From: an uncultured Intestinimonas sp.
Lineage (GTDB): Bacteria > Bacillota > Clostridia > Oscillospirales > Oscillospiraceae
Length of the DNA: 50,864 nt
Assembly: GCF_944387725.1 (NCBI RefSeq)
Contig: NZ_CALXGA010000007.1
Location: 1-50,864 of the forward strand
Direction: 5' to 3'
Under the pieces are notes generated by a model. It was not told the DNA's origin. It ran no database searches and worked only from the letters and a program-made list of their open reading frames with translations. Below are positions 23,902 through 32,443 of the stretch, piece by piece. The position numbers were made by a program, and so were the translations under genes. Position 1 is the stretch's first letter, and each line of letters begins with the position of its first letter.

Positions 23902-24591
23902 TCACGCCAGGGGCTGGATCTCCCGGACGGTGAGGACCGGGCCGTCCACCGTAAAGCGGACGTTCCATCCGGCAAAGGCCATGCCGTAGACCCGATCCGT
24001 GCCGTTCTGGTAGGGGGGGCGGGGATCCCGGGCCAGGACCCCCAGCAGGGCCTCCCGCTTGTCCGGGGGAATCCGGGTCAGAAGGGCCTCCGGGCAGGCC
24101 ACCTCCAGAAGCGCCCCGCCGCCGGCGCCGGCAAAGCCCCCGGAGGCGTCGGGGTGGCAGTCGCCGTAGGGGAGGTAGGGCTTGAGGTCCAGAATGGGGG
24201 TGCCATCCATCAGGTCGGCCCCGGAGACCACCAGCACCGGACCCTCCGGGGTGTGGAGGTCCACCTTCTCCAGCCGCACTGACGAAAGGCCGATGGGGTT
24301 GGGCCGGAAGGGGGAGCGGGTGGCGAAGACCCCCATGCGGACGTTGCCCCCCAGCCGGGGCGGGCGCACGGTGGGGGACCAGCCCTCCCGCACCGAGGCT
24401 GAAAAGAGCCAGAGCAGCCAGAGGTGGGAAAAGCCCTCCAGCCCCCGGAGGGCGGCGGGGTCCCGGTAGTCCGGCTCAAAGACCACCGTGGCCCGGAGGG
24501 CCTCCACCAGGCCGCTCTGCCGGGGAATGCCGAATTTGGTGGGAAAGTCGCTGCGGATGCGGGCCACGCATTTGAGAGGGGGCAGGTCCAT
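23902..24591 (-). CDS. trmO: tRNA (N6-threonylcarbamoyladenosine(37)-N6)-methyltransferase TrmO
   Basis: 229 aa, full length. The TsaA/UPF0066 core is clear: FPTKFGIPRQSGL, LEGFSHLWLLWLF, GVFATRSPFRPNPIGLS and DLMDGTPILDLKPYLPY. The C-terminal part ends with the short RFTVDGPVLTV segment seen in bacterial TrmO. The enzyme methylates t6A37 in threonine tRNAs using S-adenosylmethionine. Start ATG with GAAGGAGG upstream. It lies 90 bases downstream of the GGDEF gene and is transcribed in the same direction. Confidence 0.92.
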   Translation of the reverse strand: MDLPPLKCVARIRSDFPTKFGIPRQSGLVEALRATVVFEPDYRDPAALRGLEGFSHLWLLWLFSASVREGWSPTVRPPRLGGNVRMGVFATRSPFRPNPIGLSSVRLEKVDLHTPEGPVLVVSGADLMDGTPILDLKPYLPYGDCHPDASGGFAGAGGGALLEVACPEALLTRIPPDKREALLGVLARDPRPPYQNGTDRVYGMAFAGWNVRFTVDGPVLTVREIQPLA

Positions 24592-24681
24592 GGGGCCTCC
24601 TTCTCCCGCCGGGGCGGGGTGAGTTTCCGGGGGACAGGGCCGCCGGTCCGGTAAGGGCTGCGCAAGCCGCCGCGAGGGGGG

Positions 24682-26085
24682 CTATTCCTGCGGGCCGGAT
24701 ATCGCCGGCCGGGTGGTTCTGCCCCGCAGGGCGGGGCGGTTGCGGTCCAGGGGCCGGAGCTGGTAGCGGCCCCGGCCATGCTGCTTGCTGCCGTAGAGGA
24801 GCAGATCGGCCTCCTGGTACAGGGCGGAGAAGGCGGCTGGGCCGCTGCCGTAGACGCCCCCAAAGGACAGGCTGGAGCCGCTGAGGGGATAGCGGGCCTG
24901 GATCTCCGCATGGTACTGCCGCCCCATCTCCTCCAGCCTCTGCCGGATGACCTCCGGACCGGTGCAGGGCTGGATAAAGACGCCGAACTCGTCGCCCCCC
25001 AGCCGCAGAATGATGTCGCCGCTCCGAAAACCGGCCTTGATGTGCCGGGCCACAAAGCACAGGAGCCTGTCCCCCTCCTGATGGCCGTAGAGGTCGTTGA
25101 CCTGTTTGAAAAAGTCGATGTCCAGCAGGAGGAACATCCAGGGCAGGTCCTCCCTCAGGGCCCGGGCAATCTGCTCCTCCCCACCCCTGCGGTTGTAGAC
25201 GCCGGTGAGGGGGTCCAGCCGGGCCTCCCGCAGCAGAAGCTCCTGCTGCCGCACCCGCTCGGTCATATCCGACACCAGGCAGATGGCGGCATCCCGGCCC
25301 TCCGGCGTGACGATACGCTTGCCCGTCTCATAGACCCAGAGGTAATCCCCGTCCTTCTTCCTCATACGGTACTCCAGCTCATAGCGGCCCTTCCGAAAGG
25401 CCAGCTGGGAGAACAGGCTGTCCAGAATGGGCCGGTCGTCCACATGGACAGCGTTGCTGACCAGTCCGCCGGTGGCGGCCAGAAACTCCTCGTGGGTGTA
25501 GCCCAGCATGTCCAGCAGGGTGTCGTTGACGGCGTAGAAGGGGAAGCCCTCCTCCAGATAGGCCCCGATGACGCCCCCGGGGAGGAGCTCCCCCAGCAGA
25601 GAGACCAGCCCCAGCTGGGCCGGCGCCTCCAGCGCCTGGGCGGCACAGTCGGCAAAGCGCAGAGGGAAGAACGCCCCGGCGGCCTGGTTGGAGCTGGCCT
25701 CCGACATATGGAGAGAGGCGATCAGCAGCCTCCCATCCCGCTCCTGAAGGCTGGCGGTGAAGCGGGCAGCGAACTCGATCACTCGGCCGCCGTCGGCCGC
25801 CAGGGTGGTGGTCATTTGGCACAGGCAGTCCCAGAGGCCGGGGGCGCGCTCCTTTTCGTGATAACGGCTGATCTGGTAGTGGATGGGCCCGGGCAGGGCG
25901 GAAAACTGTTCCCGGAGCAGGGCGGCGAACTCCGCCTGGCTGACGGCCACCTCCTCCGCGCCGGCGCCCAGGCTGTAGAGGTCCTCCGTCAGCAGGGAGA
26001 GGGTTTTTTCCAGGTCCCGCTCCACCAGATAGGCATGGAAAAATTGGTCCAGGGCCTCATAGGCCGAGCGCTTCCCGTTGCACAT
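24682..26085 (-). CDS. GGDEF diguanylate cyclase with SnoaL-like and PAS domains
   Basis: 467 aa, no membrane segment. Residues 1-130 resemble an NTF2/SnoaL-like domain (YEALDQFFHAYLVERDLEKT), about 165-285 form a PAS domain (GFPFYAVNDTLLDMLGYTHE and the DGDYLWVYETGKRI motif), and about 287-450 form the GGDEF domain. The active site GGDEF is intact (363-367). The inhibitory I-site RSGD (354-357) sits at the standard five-residue distance, so product inhibition by cyclic di-GMP is expected. Start at 26085 with GAGGGGG upstream; the longer reading to 26385 crosses the promoter and is rejected. Confidence 0.9.
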   Translation of the reverse strand: MCNGKRSAYEALDQFFHAYLVERDLEKTLSLLTEDLYSLGAGAEEVAVSQAEFAALLREQFSALPGPIHYQISRYHEKERAPGLWDCLCQMTTTLAADGGRVIEFAARFTASLQERDGRLLIASLHMSEASSNQAAGAFFPLRFADCAAQALEAPAQLGLVSLLGELLPGGVIGAYLEEGFPFYAVNDTLLDMLGYTHEEFLAATGGLVSNAVHVDDRPILDSLFSQLAFRKGRYELEYRMRKKDGDYLWVYETGKRIVTPEGRDAAICLVSDMTERVRQQELLLREARLDPLTGVYNRRGGEEQIARALREDLPWMFLLLDIDFFKQVNDLYGHQEGDRLLCFVARHIKAGFRSGDIILRLGGDEFGVFIQPCTGPEVIRQRLEEMGRQYHAEIQARYPLSGSSLSFGGVYGSGPAAFSALYQEADLLLYGSKQHGRGRYQLRPLDRNRPALRGRTTRPAISGPQE

Positions 26086-26164
26086 AGCACTTGCCCCCTC
26101 TAAATGCGGAGGCAGACTCGCACAGGATGGCCACGATCTTCCCGTCCGCGTATTTTGTGGTCTC

Positions 26165-26193
26165 ATTTTATCACAGCACAGGGCCGGGCGCAA
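26165..26193 (-). promoter_or_regulatory. Promoter of the GGDEF gene
   Basis: On the minus strand TTGCGC, a 17-base spacer and TAAAAT, about 80 bases ahead of the ATG. The AT-rich stretch 26195-26250 lies just upstream of it. The gap 26086-26556 otherwise holds only the serine dehydratase scar and MITE E. Confidence 0.7.
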
Positions 26194-26318
26194 GATAAAA
26201 CTTACCATATTAGATAAAAATATGGAGTTTTTTACAAAATATTGTAATATTCGCCGAAGAGCGCACAGGTTGGCGGCGAAGCCTTCCGCCCAAAGTATTG
26301 GAATTGAGTGGGCCCCGT

Positions 26319-26357
26319 GCCTATCATGATAGGGCCCATGATGTCGAAGATGCTTAT
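26319..26357 (-). pseudogene. Scar of an L-serine dehydratase beta-subunit gene (sdaAB)
   Basis: On the minus strand a GGAAAGGAG site is followed after seven bases by ATA and then codons for SIFDIMGPIMIG. This matches the nearly invariant N-terminus of SdaAB (MSIFDIxGPxMIGPSSSHT), with the ATG changed to ATA. Similarity ends after 13 codons, where PSSSHT should follow. It is a remnant of a deletion and encodes nothing useful. The codon identity plus the ribosome site in the correct place make chance unlikely, but the match is short. Confidence 0.6.
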
Positions 26358-26406
26358 AGAAGAGCTCCTTTCCAAAGGGGCGCACAAGGACCCGTGTGGA
26401 GTACTA

Positions 26407-26568
26407 GGGCTTGTTTGAAAATTGGCGATGTGTCCGGCAGCGAGGGATTTTGGGCCGCTGGCAAGCAATTTTGACCCAGGAATCCTGGCGGATTTCAAGG
26501 AAAAATTGCGCCGTCCAGGGGACAAAAGACCCGCCGGTTGGGCATGTTGACATGTTTCAAACAAGCCC
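26407..26568 (+). mobile_element. MITE, copy E (162 bp)
   Basis: Flanked by TA at 26405-26406 and 26569-26570. Same orientation as copies A and B. It lies between the small RHH gene and the serine dehydratase scar and supplies the last codons and the TGA stop of the RHH gene. The left flank (GGAGTAC then TA) resembles the end of the second MITE type at 50784-50792. Confidence 0.88.
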
Positions 26569-26790
26569 TAAGGGATCTTCCGCTTTTTTTGCGCCAGGAA
26601 AAACGCCGTCCAAAGCCAGGTCCAGACCCAGCTCCCGCCCCAAAAGATCGCACACCAGCCGGGACACCGACACGCCCCGTCCGGCGGCAGCGGCTTTGAT
26701 CGCCTCTCTGTATCGTGCAGGAACGGAGACCGAGAAGGTATAATAATTCTTCTGCCGGTATTGATTGACAGCCTTTTGGGATGTCGCCAT
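26557..26790 (-). CDS. Small Arc/ribbon-helix-helix-like protein with MITE-derived stop
   Basis: 77 aa. The N-terminus MATSQKAVNQYRQKNYYTFS plus VSVPARYREAIKAAAAGRGV is the pattern of short RHH proteins annotated as Arc-family regulators or antitoxins. The start at 26790 has GGAGG eight bases upstream. The last three residues (GLV) and the TGA come from MITE E; without the insertion the frame would continue for about 16 more codons. It is 89 bases downstream of uvrA on the same strand. No toxin gene is adjacent. Its function is unknown. Confidence 0.7.
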   Translation of the reverse strand: MATSQKAVNQYRQKNYYTFSVSVPARYREAIKAAAAGRGVSVSRLVCDLLGRELGLDLALDGVFPGAKKAEDPLGLV

Positions 26791-26879
26791 GCCAGCCACC
26801 TCCAGGCCTTTGTGCTGGGCCTGCGGACGGGGCTGGGCCTGTGGGAGAGCTTCCGGCCCAAAGGAAGCCCCTGACCCCG

Positions 26880-29705
26880 CTATTCCAGCGCTCTTTTCAG
26901 ATACTGTCCGGTGTAGGACGCCTGGCAGGCGGCCACCTCCTCAGGGGTGCCGGTGCAGACCACCCGCCCGCCGCCGTCGCCCCCCTCGGGGCCCAGATCG
27001 ATGAGGTAGTCGGCGGTCTTGATGACGTCCAGGTTGTGCTCGATGACCACCACCGTGTTCCCCAGGTCCACCAGGCGCTGGAGGACCTCCAGGAGCTTGT
27101 GGACGTCGTAGGTGTGGAGCCCGGTGGTGGGCTCGTCCAGGATATAGATGGTCTTGCCGGTGGAGCGCTTGGCCAGCTCGGTGGCCAGCTTCACCCGCTG
27201 GGCCTCGCCGCCGGAGAGCTCGGTGGAGGGCTGGCCCAGCTTGATATAGGAAAGGCCCACATCGCGGAGGGTCTGGAGCTTGTTGTAAATCCGGGGCAGG
27301 TTTTCAAAAAAGGGCAGGGCCTCGTCCACCGTCATCTCCAGGACCTCGTAGATGTTCTTCCCCTTGTAGCGCACCTCCAGGGTCTCCCGGTTGTACCGTT
27401 TGCCCTTGCATACCTCACAGGGGACGTAGATGTCGGGGAGGAAGTGCATCTCGATCTTGATGAGGCCGTCCCCGGCACAGGCCTCGCACCGGCCCCCCCG
27501 GACGTTGAAGGAGAACCGCCCCGGCCCGTAGCCCCGGGCCTTGGCGTCGGGGGTGGAGGCGAAGAGGTCCCGGATGTCGTTGAAGAGGCCGGTGTAGGTG
27601 GCGGGGTTGGACCGGGGGGTCCGGCCGATGGGGGACTGGTCGATGTCGATGACCTTGTCCAGAAACTCCTCCCCCTCCAGGGCGTCGTGCCTGCCGGGGC
27701 GGACCTTCACCCGGTTTAAGTCGGCCCCCAGGCGCTTGTAGAGGATTTCGTTCACCAGGGAGGACTTGCCGGAGCCAGAGACCCCGGTGACGCAGGTGAA
27801 GGTCCCCAGGGGGATGGACACGTCCACATGGCGCAGATTGTTCTCAGCCGCCCCCCGGATGGTGAGGCTGTGGCCGCTGCCCGTCCGGCGCTCCGACGGC
27901 ACGGGGATGCTCCGGCGGCCTGAGAGGTAGTCCCCGGTGATGGAGCCGGGGGTGTTCATAATCTCCTCGGCGGTGCCGCAGGCCACCACCTCCCCGCCGT
28001 GGACCCCGGCCCCGGGGCCGATGTCCACGATATAGTCGGCGGCGCGCATGGTATCCTCGTCGTGCTCCACCACCAGGAGGGTGTTGCCCAGGTCCCGGAG
28101 GTGCTTCATGGTGTCCAGGAGCATGTCGTTGTCCCGCTGGTGGAGGCCGATGGAGGGCTCGTCCAGGATATAGAGCACCCCCATGAGGGAGGAGCCGATC
28201 TGGGTAGCCAGGCGGATGCGCTGGCTCTCTCCTCCGGAAAGGGTGGCCGCCGCCCGGCTGAGGGTCAGGTACTGGAGTCCCACCGACTGGAGGAAGCCCA
28301 GGCGGTTTTTGATCTCCTTGAGAATCCGCTCGGCGATGCGCATCTTCTGGGGGGAGAGCTCCAGATGGCCGATGAAGTCCAGGGCCTGGGTCACCGACTT
28401 GTGGCAGAAGGCGTCGATGTCGATGTCCCCCACGGTGACGGCCAGAGCCTCCTTCCGAAGCCGCCGGCCCCCGCAGTCGGGGCAGGGCCGCTGGCTCATG
28501 CACTCCTCCAGCTCCCGGCGCATGGCGTCGGACTGGGTCTCCCGGTAGCGGCGCTCCAGGTTGTTCACCACCCCCTCGAAGGCCTGCATCAGGGTCCCCT
28601 GGCCGTTGGCCCGGTCGTAGGTGAGCTTGAGCTTCTCCCCCTTGGTGCCGTAGAGGATCACGTCCATCACCTCCGGGGGCAGGTCCTTCACCGGGGTGGT
28701 GAGCTTGAAGCCGTACTTTTTGGCCAGGGCCTCGAAGTACATCCGGGAGATGGAGTCCCCCTTGACGTTGTTCCAGCCCGAGGCGGTGATGGCCCCCTCC
28801 AGGATGGAGAGGGAGGGGTTGGGAAGGATGAGGGCGGGGTCCACCTTGAGCTGGGCGCCCAGGCCGGTGCAGGTGGGGCAGGCCCCAAAGGGGTTGTTGA
28901 AGGAGAACATCCGGGGGGAGAGCTCCTCGATGGAGATGCCGCAGTCCTCACAGGCGTAGTTCTGGGAGAAGAGGATGTCCCGGTCCTCCCCCACGATGTT
29001 GATGAGCACCAGCCCCCCCGAGAGGCCTGAGGCGGTCTCCACCGAGTCGGTGAGCCGCCGGGCGACGTCGGGCTGGATCACCAGCCGGTCCACCACCACC
29101 TCAATGGAGTGCTTTTTGTTCTTGTCCAGCTTGATCTCCTCGGTGAGGTCGTAGAGGGAGCCGTCCGCCCGGACCCGGACGTAACCAGACTTCCGGGCGT
29201 CTTCGAAGATTTTCTGGTGCTCCCCCTTCTTGCCCCGGACCACAGGGGCCATGACCTGGACCCGGGTGGCCTCCGGCAGGGCCATGACCTGGTCGATGAT
29301 CTGGTCGATGGTCTGCTGCTGGATCTCTTTGCCGCACTTGGGGCAGTGGGGGGTGCCCACCCGGGCCCACAGGAGCCGGAGGTAGTCGTAAATCTCCGTC
29401 ACCGTCCCCACGGTGGATCGGGGGTTCTTGGAGGTGGTCTTTTGGTCGATGGAGATGGCGGGGGAGAGGCCGTCAATGTAGTCCACATCGGGCTTCTCCA
29501 TCTGGCCCAGGAACATCCGGGCGTAGGAGCTCAGGGACTCCACATACCGCCGCTGTCCCTCGGCGTAGATGGTGTCGAAGGCTAGGGAGGACTTCCCCGA
29601 CCCGGACAGGCCGGTGAGCACCACCAGCTTGTCCCGGGGGATGGTGACGTCGATGTTTTTCAGGTTGTTGGCGCGGGCGCCCTTGACGGAAATGTGGTCC
29701 AACAT
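26880..29705 (-). CDS. uvrA: Excinuclease ABC subunit A
   Basis: DNA damage recognition ATPase of nucleotide excision repair, 941 aa, full length. Two ABC modules are seen: the first P-loop is [14 protein letters not shown] near residue 31 and the second is [14 protein letters not shown]. Both signature sequences ([28 protein letters not shown]) and zinc-finger cysteine pairs (CPKC, CPDC, CEAC/CEVC) are present. Start ATG with AAAGGAG upstream. uvrB and uvrC are not in the window. Confidence 0.97.
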   Translation of the reverse strand: MLDHISVKGARANNLKNIDVTIPRDKLVVLTGLSGSGKSSLAFDTIYAEGQRRYVESLSSYARMFLGQMEKPDVDYIDGLSPAISIDQKTTSKNPRSTVGTVTEIYDYLRLLWARVGTPHCPKCGKEIQQQTIDQIIDQVMALPEATRVQVMAPVVRGKKGEHQKIFEDARKSGYVRVRADGSLYDLTEEIKLDKNKKHSIEVVVDRLVIQPDVARRLTDSVETASGLSGGLVLINIVGEDRDILFSQNYACEDCGISIEELSPRMFSFNNPFGACPTCTGLGAQLKVDPALILPNPSLSILEGAITASGWNNVKGDSISRMYFEALAKKYGFKLTTPVKDLPPEVMDVILYGTKGEKLKLTYDRANGQGTLMQAFEGVVNNLERRYRETQSDAMRRELEECMSQRPCPDCGGRRLRKEALAVTVGDIDIDAFCHKSVTQALDFIGHLELSPQKMRIAERILKEIKNRLGFLQSVGLQYLTLSRAAATLSGGESQRIRLATQIGSSLMGVLYILDEPSIGLHQRDNDMLLDTMKHLRDLGNTLLVVEHDEDTMRAADYIVDIGPGAGVHGGEVVACGTAEEIMNTPGSITGDYLSGRRSIPVPSERRTGSGHSLTIRGAAENNLRHVDVSIPLGTFTCVTGVSGSGKSSLVNEILYKRLGADLNRVKVRPGRHDALEGEEFLDKVIDIDQSPIGRTPRSNPATYTGLFNDIRDLFASTPDAKARGYGPGRFSFNVRGGRCEACAGDGLIKIEMHFLPDIYVPCEVCKGKRYNRETLEVRYKGKNIYEVLEMTVDEALPFFENLPRIYNKLQTLRDVGLSYIKLGQPSTELSGGEAQRVKLATELAKRSTGKTIYILDEPTTGLHTYDVHKLLEVLQRLVDLGNTVVVIEHNLDVIKTADYLIDLGPEGGDGGGRVVCTGTPEEVAACQASYTGQYLKRALE

Positions 29706-29730
29706 AGACTTGTCGTGCTCCTTTAGGTTT

Positions 29731-30144
29731 TCACAAAATTAAAATCAGGGTTCCCACAGCAATCAGAGCGCCGCCGAGGATGCCCTTCACCGTCACCGTC
29801 TCGTGGAGGATAACAAAGGCCAGCACCATGGTCAGCACCACGCTGAGCTTGTCAATGGGGGCCACCTTGCTGGCCTCTCCCAGCTGGAGGGCCCGGTAGT
29901 AAAAGAGCCAGGACGCCCCGGTGGCCAGGCCGGAGAGGACCAAGAAGAGCCAGCTCCGGGGGGCAATATCGGATATGCCGTGCTGCTTGCCGGTGAGAAA
30001 GACAATGCCCCAGGCCATCACCAGCACCACAGCCGTCCGTATGGCGGTGGCCAGATTGCTGTCCACGTTTTCGATGCCGATCTTGGCGAGAATGGAGGTC
30101 AGGGCGGCAAAGACCGCCGAGAGCAGGGCAAACCAAATCCACAT
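29731..30144 (-). CDS. EamA-family small membrane transporter (half-size)
   Basis: 137 aa with four to five membrane segments, covering a single EamA domain; typical DMT transporters have two such domains in tandem. Landmarks: [20 protein letters not shown] at the N-terminus, [20 protein letters not shown], and [20 protein letters not shown]. Half-size EamA proteins are common in bacteria and probably act as dimers. Start ATG with AAAAAGGAGG upstream. It is 25 bases upstream of uvrA on the same strand. The substrate is unknown. Confidence 0.82.
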   Translation of the reverse strand: MWIWFALLSAVFAALTSILAKIGIENVDSNLATAIRTAVVLVMAWGIVFLTGKQHGISDIAPRSWLFLVLSGLATGASWLFYYRALQLGEASKVAPIDKLSVVLTMVLAFVILHETVTVKGILGGALIAVGTLILIL

Positions 30145-30235
30145 GGCAAAGCGCCTCCTTTTTTCAGGATGCTCCGGTGGACCAGAGTTGGTTGGAACAG
30201 GGACGCGGCGGTTTTCCGCCCGGTCCCATGGGACC

Positions 30236-31012
30236 TCAGGGGGTCAAGAAGAGCCCCGCCAGATAGGCGAATAGGGCCAGGCCGGTGAGGAAGCACCAGC
30301 CCGCCTTCCGGCTGAAGAGCTCCCACTCCGAGGGCTCCGCCGATTCCGGGTCCTGGATGCGGAAGCGCAGGTTCCAGCGGAACAGGGGGTCGGCAAACCA
30401 GATGGCGGCCGCCCCGAGCGCCGAGCAGAAGAGCCCCAGGAAGTAGAGGGTCCAGACGCCCCGGTGGGTGAGCTCCGGCTCCAGGACCAGCTCCAGGAGG
30501 AAGGAGACCGCAGGGGCGTCGGGGTCTTCCGCCGCCTCTTCCGAGAGGTCATAGGTCTGGCCGCCGGCGGAGACCGTGACGGCAAAGGTGTCCCATTCCC
30601 GCCCGTCCTCCCACACCAGCCAGGTGAAGCCGCTGCGGTACCACCAGCCGCCCCGGAAGAGGATTTCGTCCCCCTCCCGTACCTCCACGCCGGTGAGCAC
30701 ATCGGAGAGCTCATGGCCCTGGGGCACGGCGGAGGAGTCCAGGGCCACGGCGTAGGGGCCGTAGGCCGTGTCTCCCAGCCGGTAGGCCACCTCCCCCGCC
30801 GGGGAGACGGTGAAGACGGCCCGCCGGCCCTCCAGCCGCCCGGCGTAGCGGGTGGAGCCCGCCCCCTCGGAGCGCACCAGCAGGGCGCCCCGGTAGAAAA
30901 TGCCCTCCCGGCTGGACACCAGGGGGTACAATATGGTAAAGATGACCAGCATGGCCGCCTGGAGGACCAGCAGGACTCTGGGCAGCCGGGACAGGGATTT
31001 CCAGGTCTCCAT
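30236..31012 (-). CDS. Two-pass membrane protein of unknown function
   Basis: 258 aa. A hydrophobic segment near residues 13-32 is followed by an extracytoplasmic beta-rich region of about 150 residues (GIFYRGALLVRSEGAGSTRY, FRGGWWYRSGFTWLVWEDGR). Another membrane pair (about 185-208 and 238-257) has a short cytoplasmic loop between them (FRWNLRFRIQDPESAEPSEW). I do not recognise the family. Start ATG with GAGGTATG upstream. A GC hairpin without a T run (30200-30227) follows the stop codon and may separate it from the EamA gene. Confidence 0.7.
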   Translation of the reverse strand: METWKSLSRLPRVLLVLQAAMLVIFTILYPLVSSREGIFYRGALLVRSEGAGSTRYAGRLEGRRAVFTVSPAGEVAYRLGDTAYGPYAVALDSSAVPQGHELSDVLTGVEVREGDEILFRGGWWYRSGFTWLVWEDGREWDTFAVTVSAGGQTYDLSEEAAEDPDAPAVSFLLELVLEPELTHRGVWTLYFLGLFCSALGAAAIWFADPLFRWNLRFRIQDPESAEPSEWELFSRKAGWCFLTGLALFAYLAGLFLTP

Positions 31013-31184
31013 GGGGCATACCTCCTCGGTTTCCCATTCAGGCGGGGGCGCCGGAAAAAGAACCGCCGGATTGCACCCCCCTTATTGTATCACAATCTCC
31101 TTAGTTTTCAAAGCAGTTCCGTGTTTTCTGTCCGCCATTCTCACTACGGAGCCGGTGGTGCGGGCTCTTGCTTTGTGGGACGTT

Positions 31185-31661
31185 TCACGGGGTTGGGCTG
31201 GGAACCCGGTCCGAAAGGGGGACTGCTTCCGGTGGGGCCTCCCAGGCCAGGAGAAATTCCGGCTCCCCGGTGGCCGCCTCCCGCTCCTCGGCCTGAAGGC
31301 GGAAGCCCTCCCGCCGGTAAAAGCGGAGGGCCCCGCAGTTTTTCCGGTAGACATGGAGGGTCAGGCGGACGTGCCGGGCCTTGACATGGTTCAGAAGGGC
31401 CCTGCCCACCCCCTGGGAGCGGAACCCCTCCGCCACGAAGCGTCCAGACAGGTACGCCCCGGTGAGGCCCGCGAAGCCCAGGAGGGCGCCATTCGCGCCC
31501 TGACAGACCCAGACCTCCGCCTGGGGCAGCAGTTCCCCCACCGCCTCCCGGTGGGAGGTCCAGTAGGAGGCCGGAAGAAAGGCATGGGCGCTGAGGTTGG
31601 CGGAGAGCCAGAGGTCCAGGACGGACTCCAGGTCCGATGGCTGGAATGGACGGATACGCAT
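31185..31661 (-). CDS. GNAT-family N-acetyltransferase
   Basis: 158 aa, one GNAT domain. It begins MRIRPFQPSDLESVLDLW; the acetyl-CoA binding loop is AEGFRSQGVGRALLNHVK (the Q/RxxGxG/A motif), and the C-terminal beta-bulge region is VYRKNCGALRFYRREGF. This arrangement resembles ElaA/YjaB-like small acetyltransferases. The start at 31661 follows GGGAGG; a reading to 31751 runs into the rpsR terminator and is rejected. The acceptor substrate cannot be predicted. Confidence 0.87.
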   Translation of the reverse strand: MRIRPFQPSDLESVLDLWLSANLSAHAFLPASYWTSHREAVGELLPQAEVWVCQGANGALLGFAGLTGAYLSGRFVAEGFRSQGVGRALLNHVKARHVRLTLHVYRKNCGALRFYRREGFRLQAEEREAATGEPEFLLAWEAPPEAVPLSDRVPSPTP

Positions 31662-31733
31662 GGGCGATGCCTCCCCAAATGGATTTTCTGGAGCTGGCGG
31701 CGGATTGGATGGCGGCGGCTTTGGCCGCATGTG

Positions 31734-31778
31734 AAAAAACATGGTTCCCACATACCGGCGTACATGGGAACCATGTTT
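31734..31778 (-). terminator. Terminator of the rpsF-ssb-rpsR operon
   Basis: Stem built from ACATGGTTCCCA and its complement, followed on the minus strand by TTTTTT. It starts 25 bases after the rpsR stop codon. Confidence 0.9.
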
Positions 31779-31802
31779 GATCTCTTTGGATGCCTGCCGA
31801 GC

Positions 31803-32042
31803 TCAGTCGGTGACAAAGGGCAGCAGGGCGATCTGGCGGGCCTGCTTAATGGCCTGGGTGAGCTGGCGCTGGTGCATGGCGCAGGTGCCGGTGGTCCGGC
31901 GGGGCAGAATCTTGGAGCGCTCAGAGAGGAACCGGCGCAGCTTGGCGGCGTCCTTGTAGTCGATGTGCTCGACCTTGTCCACACAGAAGCTGCAAACCTT
32001 GCGGCGCTTCCGTCCGCGGGGACGATCTCGATCCATAGGCAT
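31803..32042 (-). CDS. rpsR: 30S ribosomal protein S18 (bS18)
   Basis: 79 aa. The [20 protein letters not shown] start and the [20 protein letters not shown] and [19 protein letters not shown] blocks are diagnostic; several cysteines are kept (zinc-type S18). Start ATG at 32042 with AAGGAGG 8 bases upstream. Last gene of rpsF-ssb-rpsR, but separated from ssb by about 400 bases of repeat elements, which is unusual because these genes are normally tightly packed. Confidence 0.96.
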   Translation of the reverse strand: MPMDRDRPRGRKRRKVCSFCVDKVEHIDYKDAAKLRRFLSERSKILPRRTTGTCAMHQRQLTQAIKQARQIALLPFVTD

Positions 32043-32078
32043 GGTGGATACCCTCCTTATCGTAATTTCAGTAGGGGC

Positions 32079-32216
32079 GGGCCCCCGCGCAAGCGGGGAC
32101 GCCGCAGGTGCGGCGTACAAGCGTTTTGGCCGGAGGCCAAAACCTTGCCGCAGGGCGGATTCACTCCGCCCGAGGATGTCAAAAATCTTGGGGTCCCATT
32201 TTGATGGGAAGCATCC
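32079..32216 (+). repeat. Multi-hairpin intergenic repeat, copy 2 (138 bp)
   Basis: Order of parts: stem 1 (CCCCCGC/GCGGGG), stem 2 (CGCCGCA/TGCGGCG), linker TACAAGCG, stem 3 (TTTTGGCC/GGCCAAAA), linker CCTTG, CCGCAGGGCGGA paired with TCCGCCC (stem 4), linker GAGGATG, then AAAAATCTTGGGGTCCCATT leading into stem 5. It begins GGGCCCCC, as copy 5 begins GGGCCCC. It starts 36 bases upstream of the rpsR start codon, with the gene on the opposite strand. Confidence 0.85.
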
Positions 32217-32308
32217 GGGCCCCCGCGCAAGCGGGGACGCCGCAGGGCGGATTCACTCCGCCCGAGGATGTCAAAAATCCTGGGGTCCCATTTTGATGGG
32301 AAGCATCC
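32217..32308 (+). repeat. Multi-hairpin intergenic repeat, copy 3 (92 bp, stem 3 deleted)
   Basis: Nearly identical to copies 2 and 4 but missing 46 bases that include half of stem 2, the TACAAGCG linker and stem 3. The deletion lies between two GCCGCAGG direct repeats, so it looks like a recombination or slippage product. Confidence 0.85.
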
Positions 32309-32443
32309 GGGCCCCCGCGCAAGCGGGGACGCCGCAGGTGCGGCGTACAAGCGTTTTGGCCGGAGGCCAAAACCTTGCCGCAGGGCGGATTCACTCCGCC
32401 CGAGGATGTCAAAAATCTTGGGGTCCCATTTTGATGCAGAGCA
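32309..32443 (+). repeat. Multi-hairpin intergenic repeat, copy 4
   Basis: Full copy, identical to copy 2 over most of its length, ending in CCCATTTTGATGC. This end pairs with GCATCAAAATGGGA, which contains the last codons and stop codon of ssb, forming a perfect stem across the gene end. Copies 2 to 4 form a tandem array between ssb and rpsR. Confidence 0.82.

Noticed and set aside
30200-30227. GC-rich hairpin after the two-pass membrane protein gene, considered as a terminator
   Set aside because: No T run follows on the minus strand; it is mentioned in the gene entry but not called as a terminator.
32079-32443. Regular repeats between ssb and rpsR considered as a CRISPR array
   Set aside because: Units are 92-138 bp, nearly identical throughout, and contain several hairpins. 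There are no unique spacers of constant length and no cas genes.
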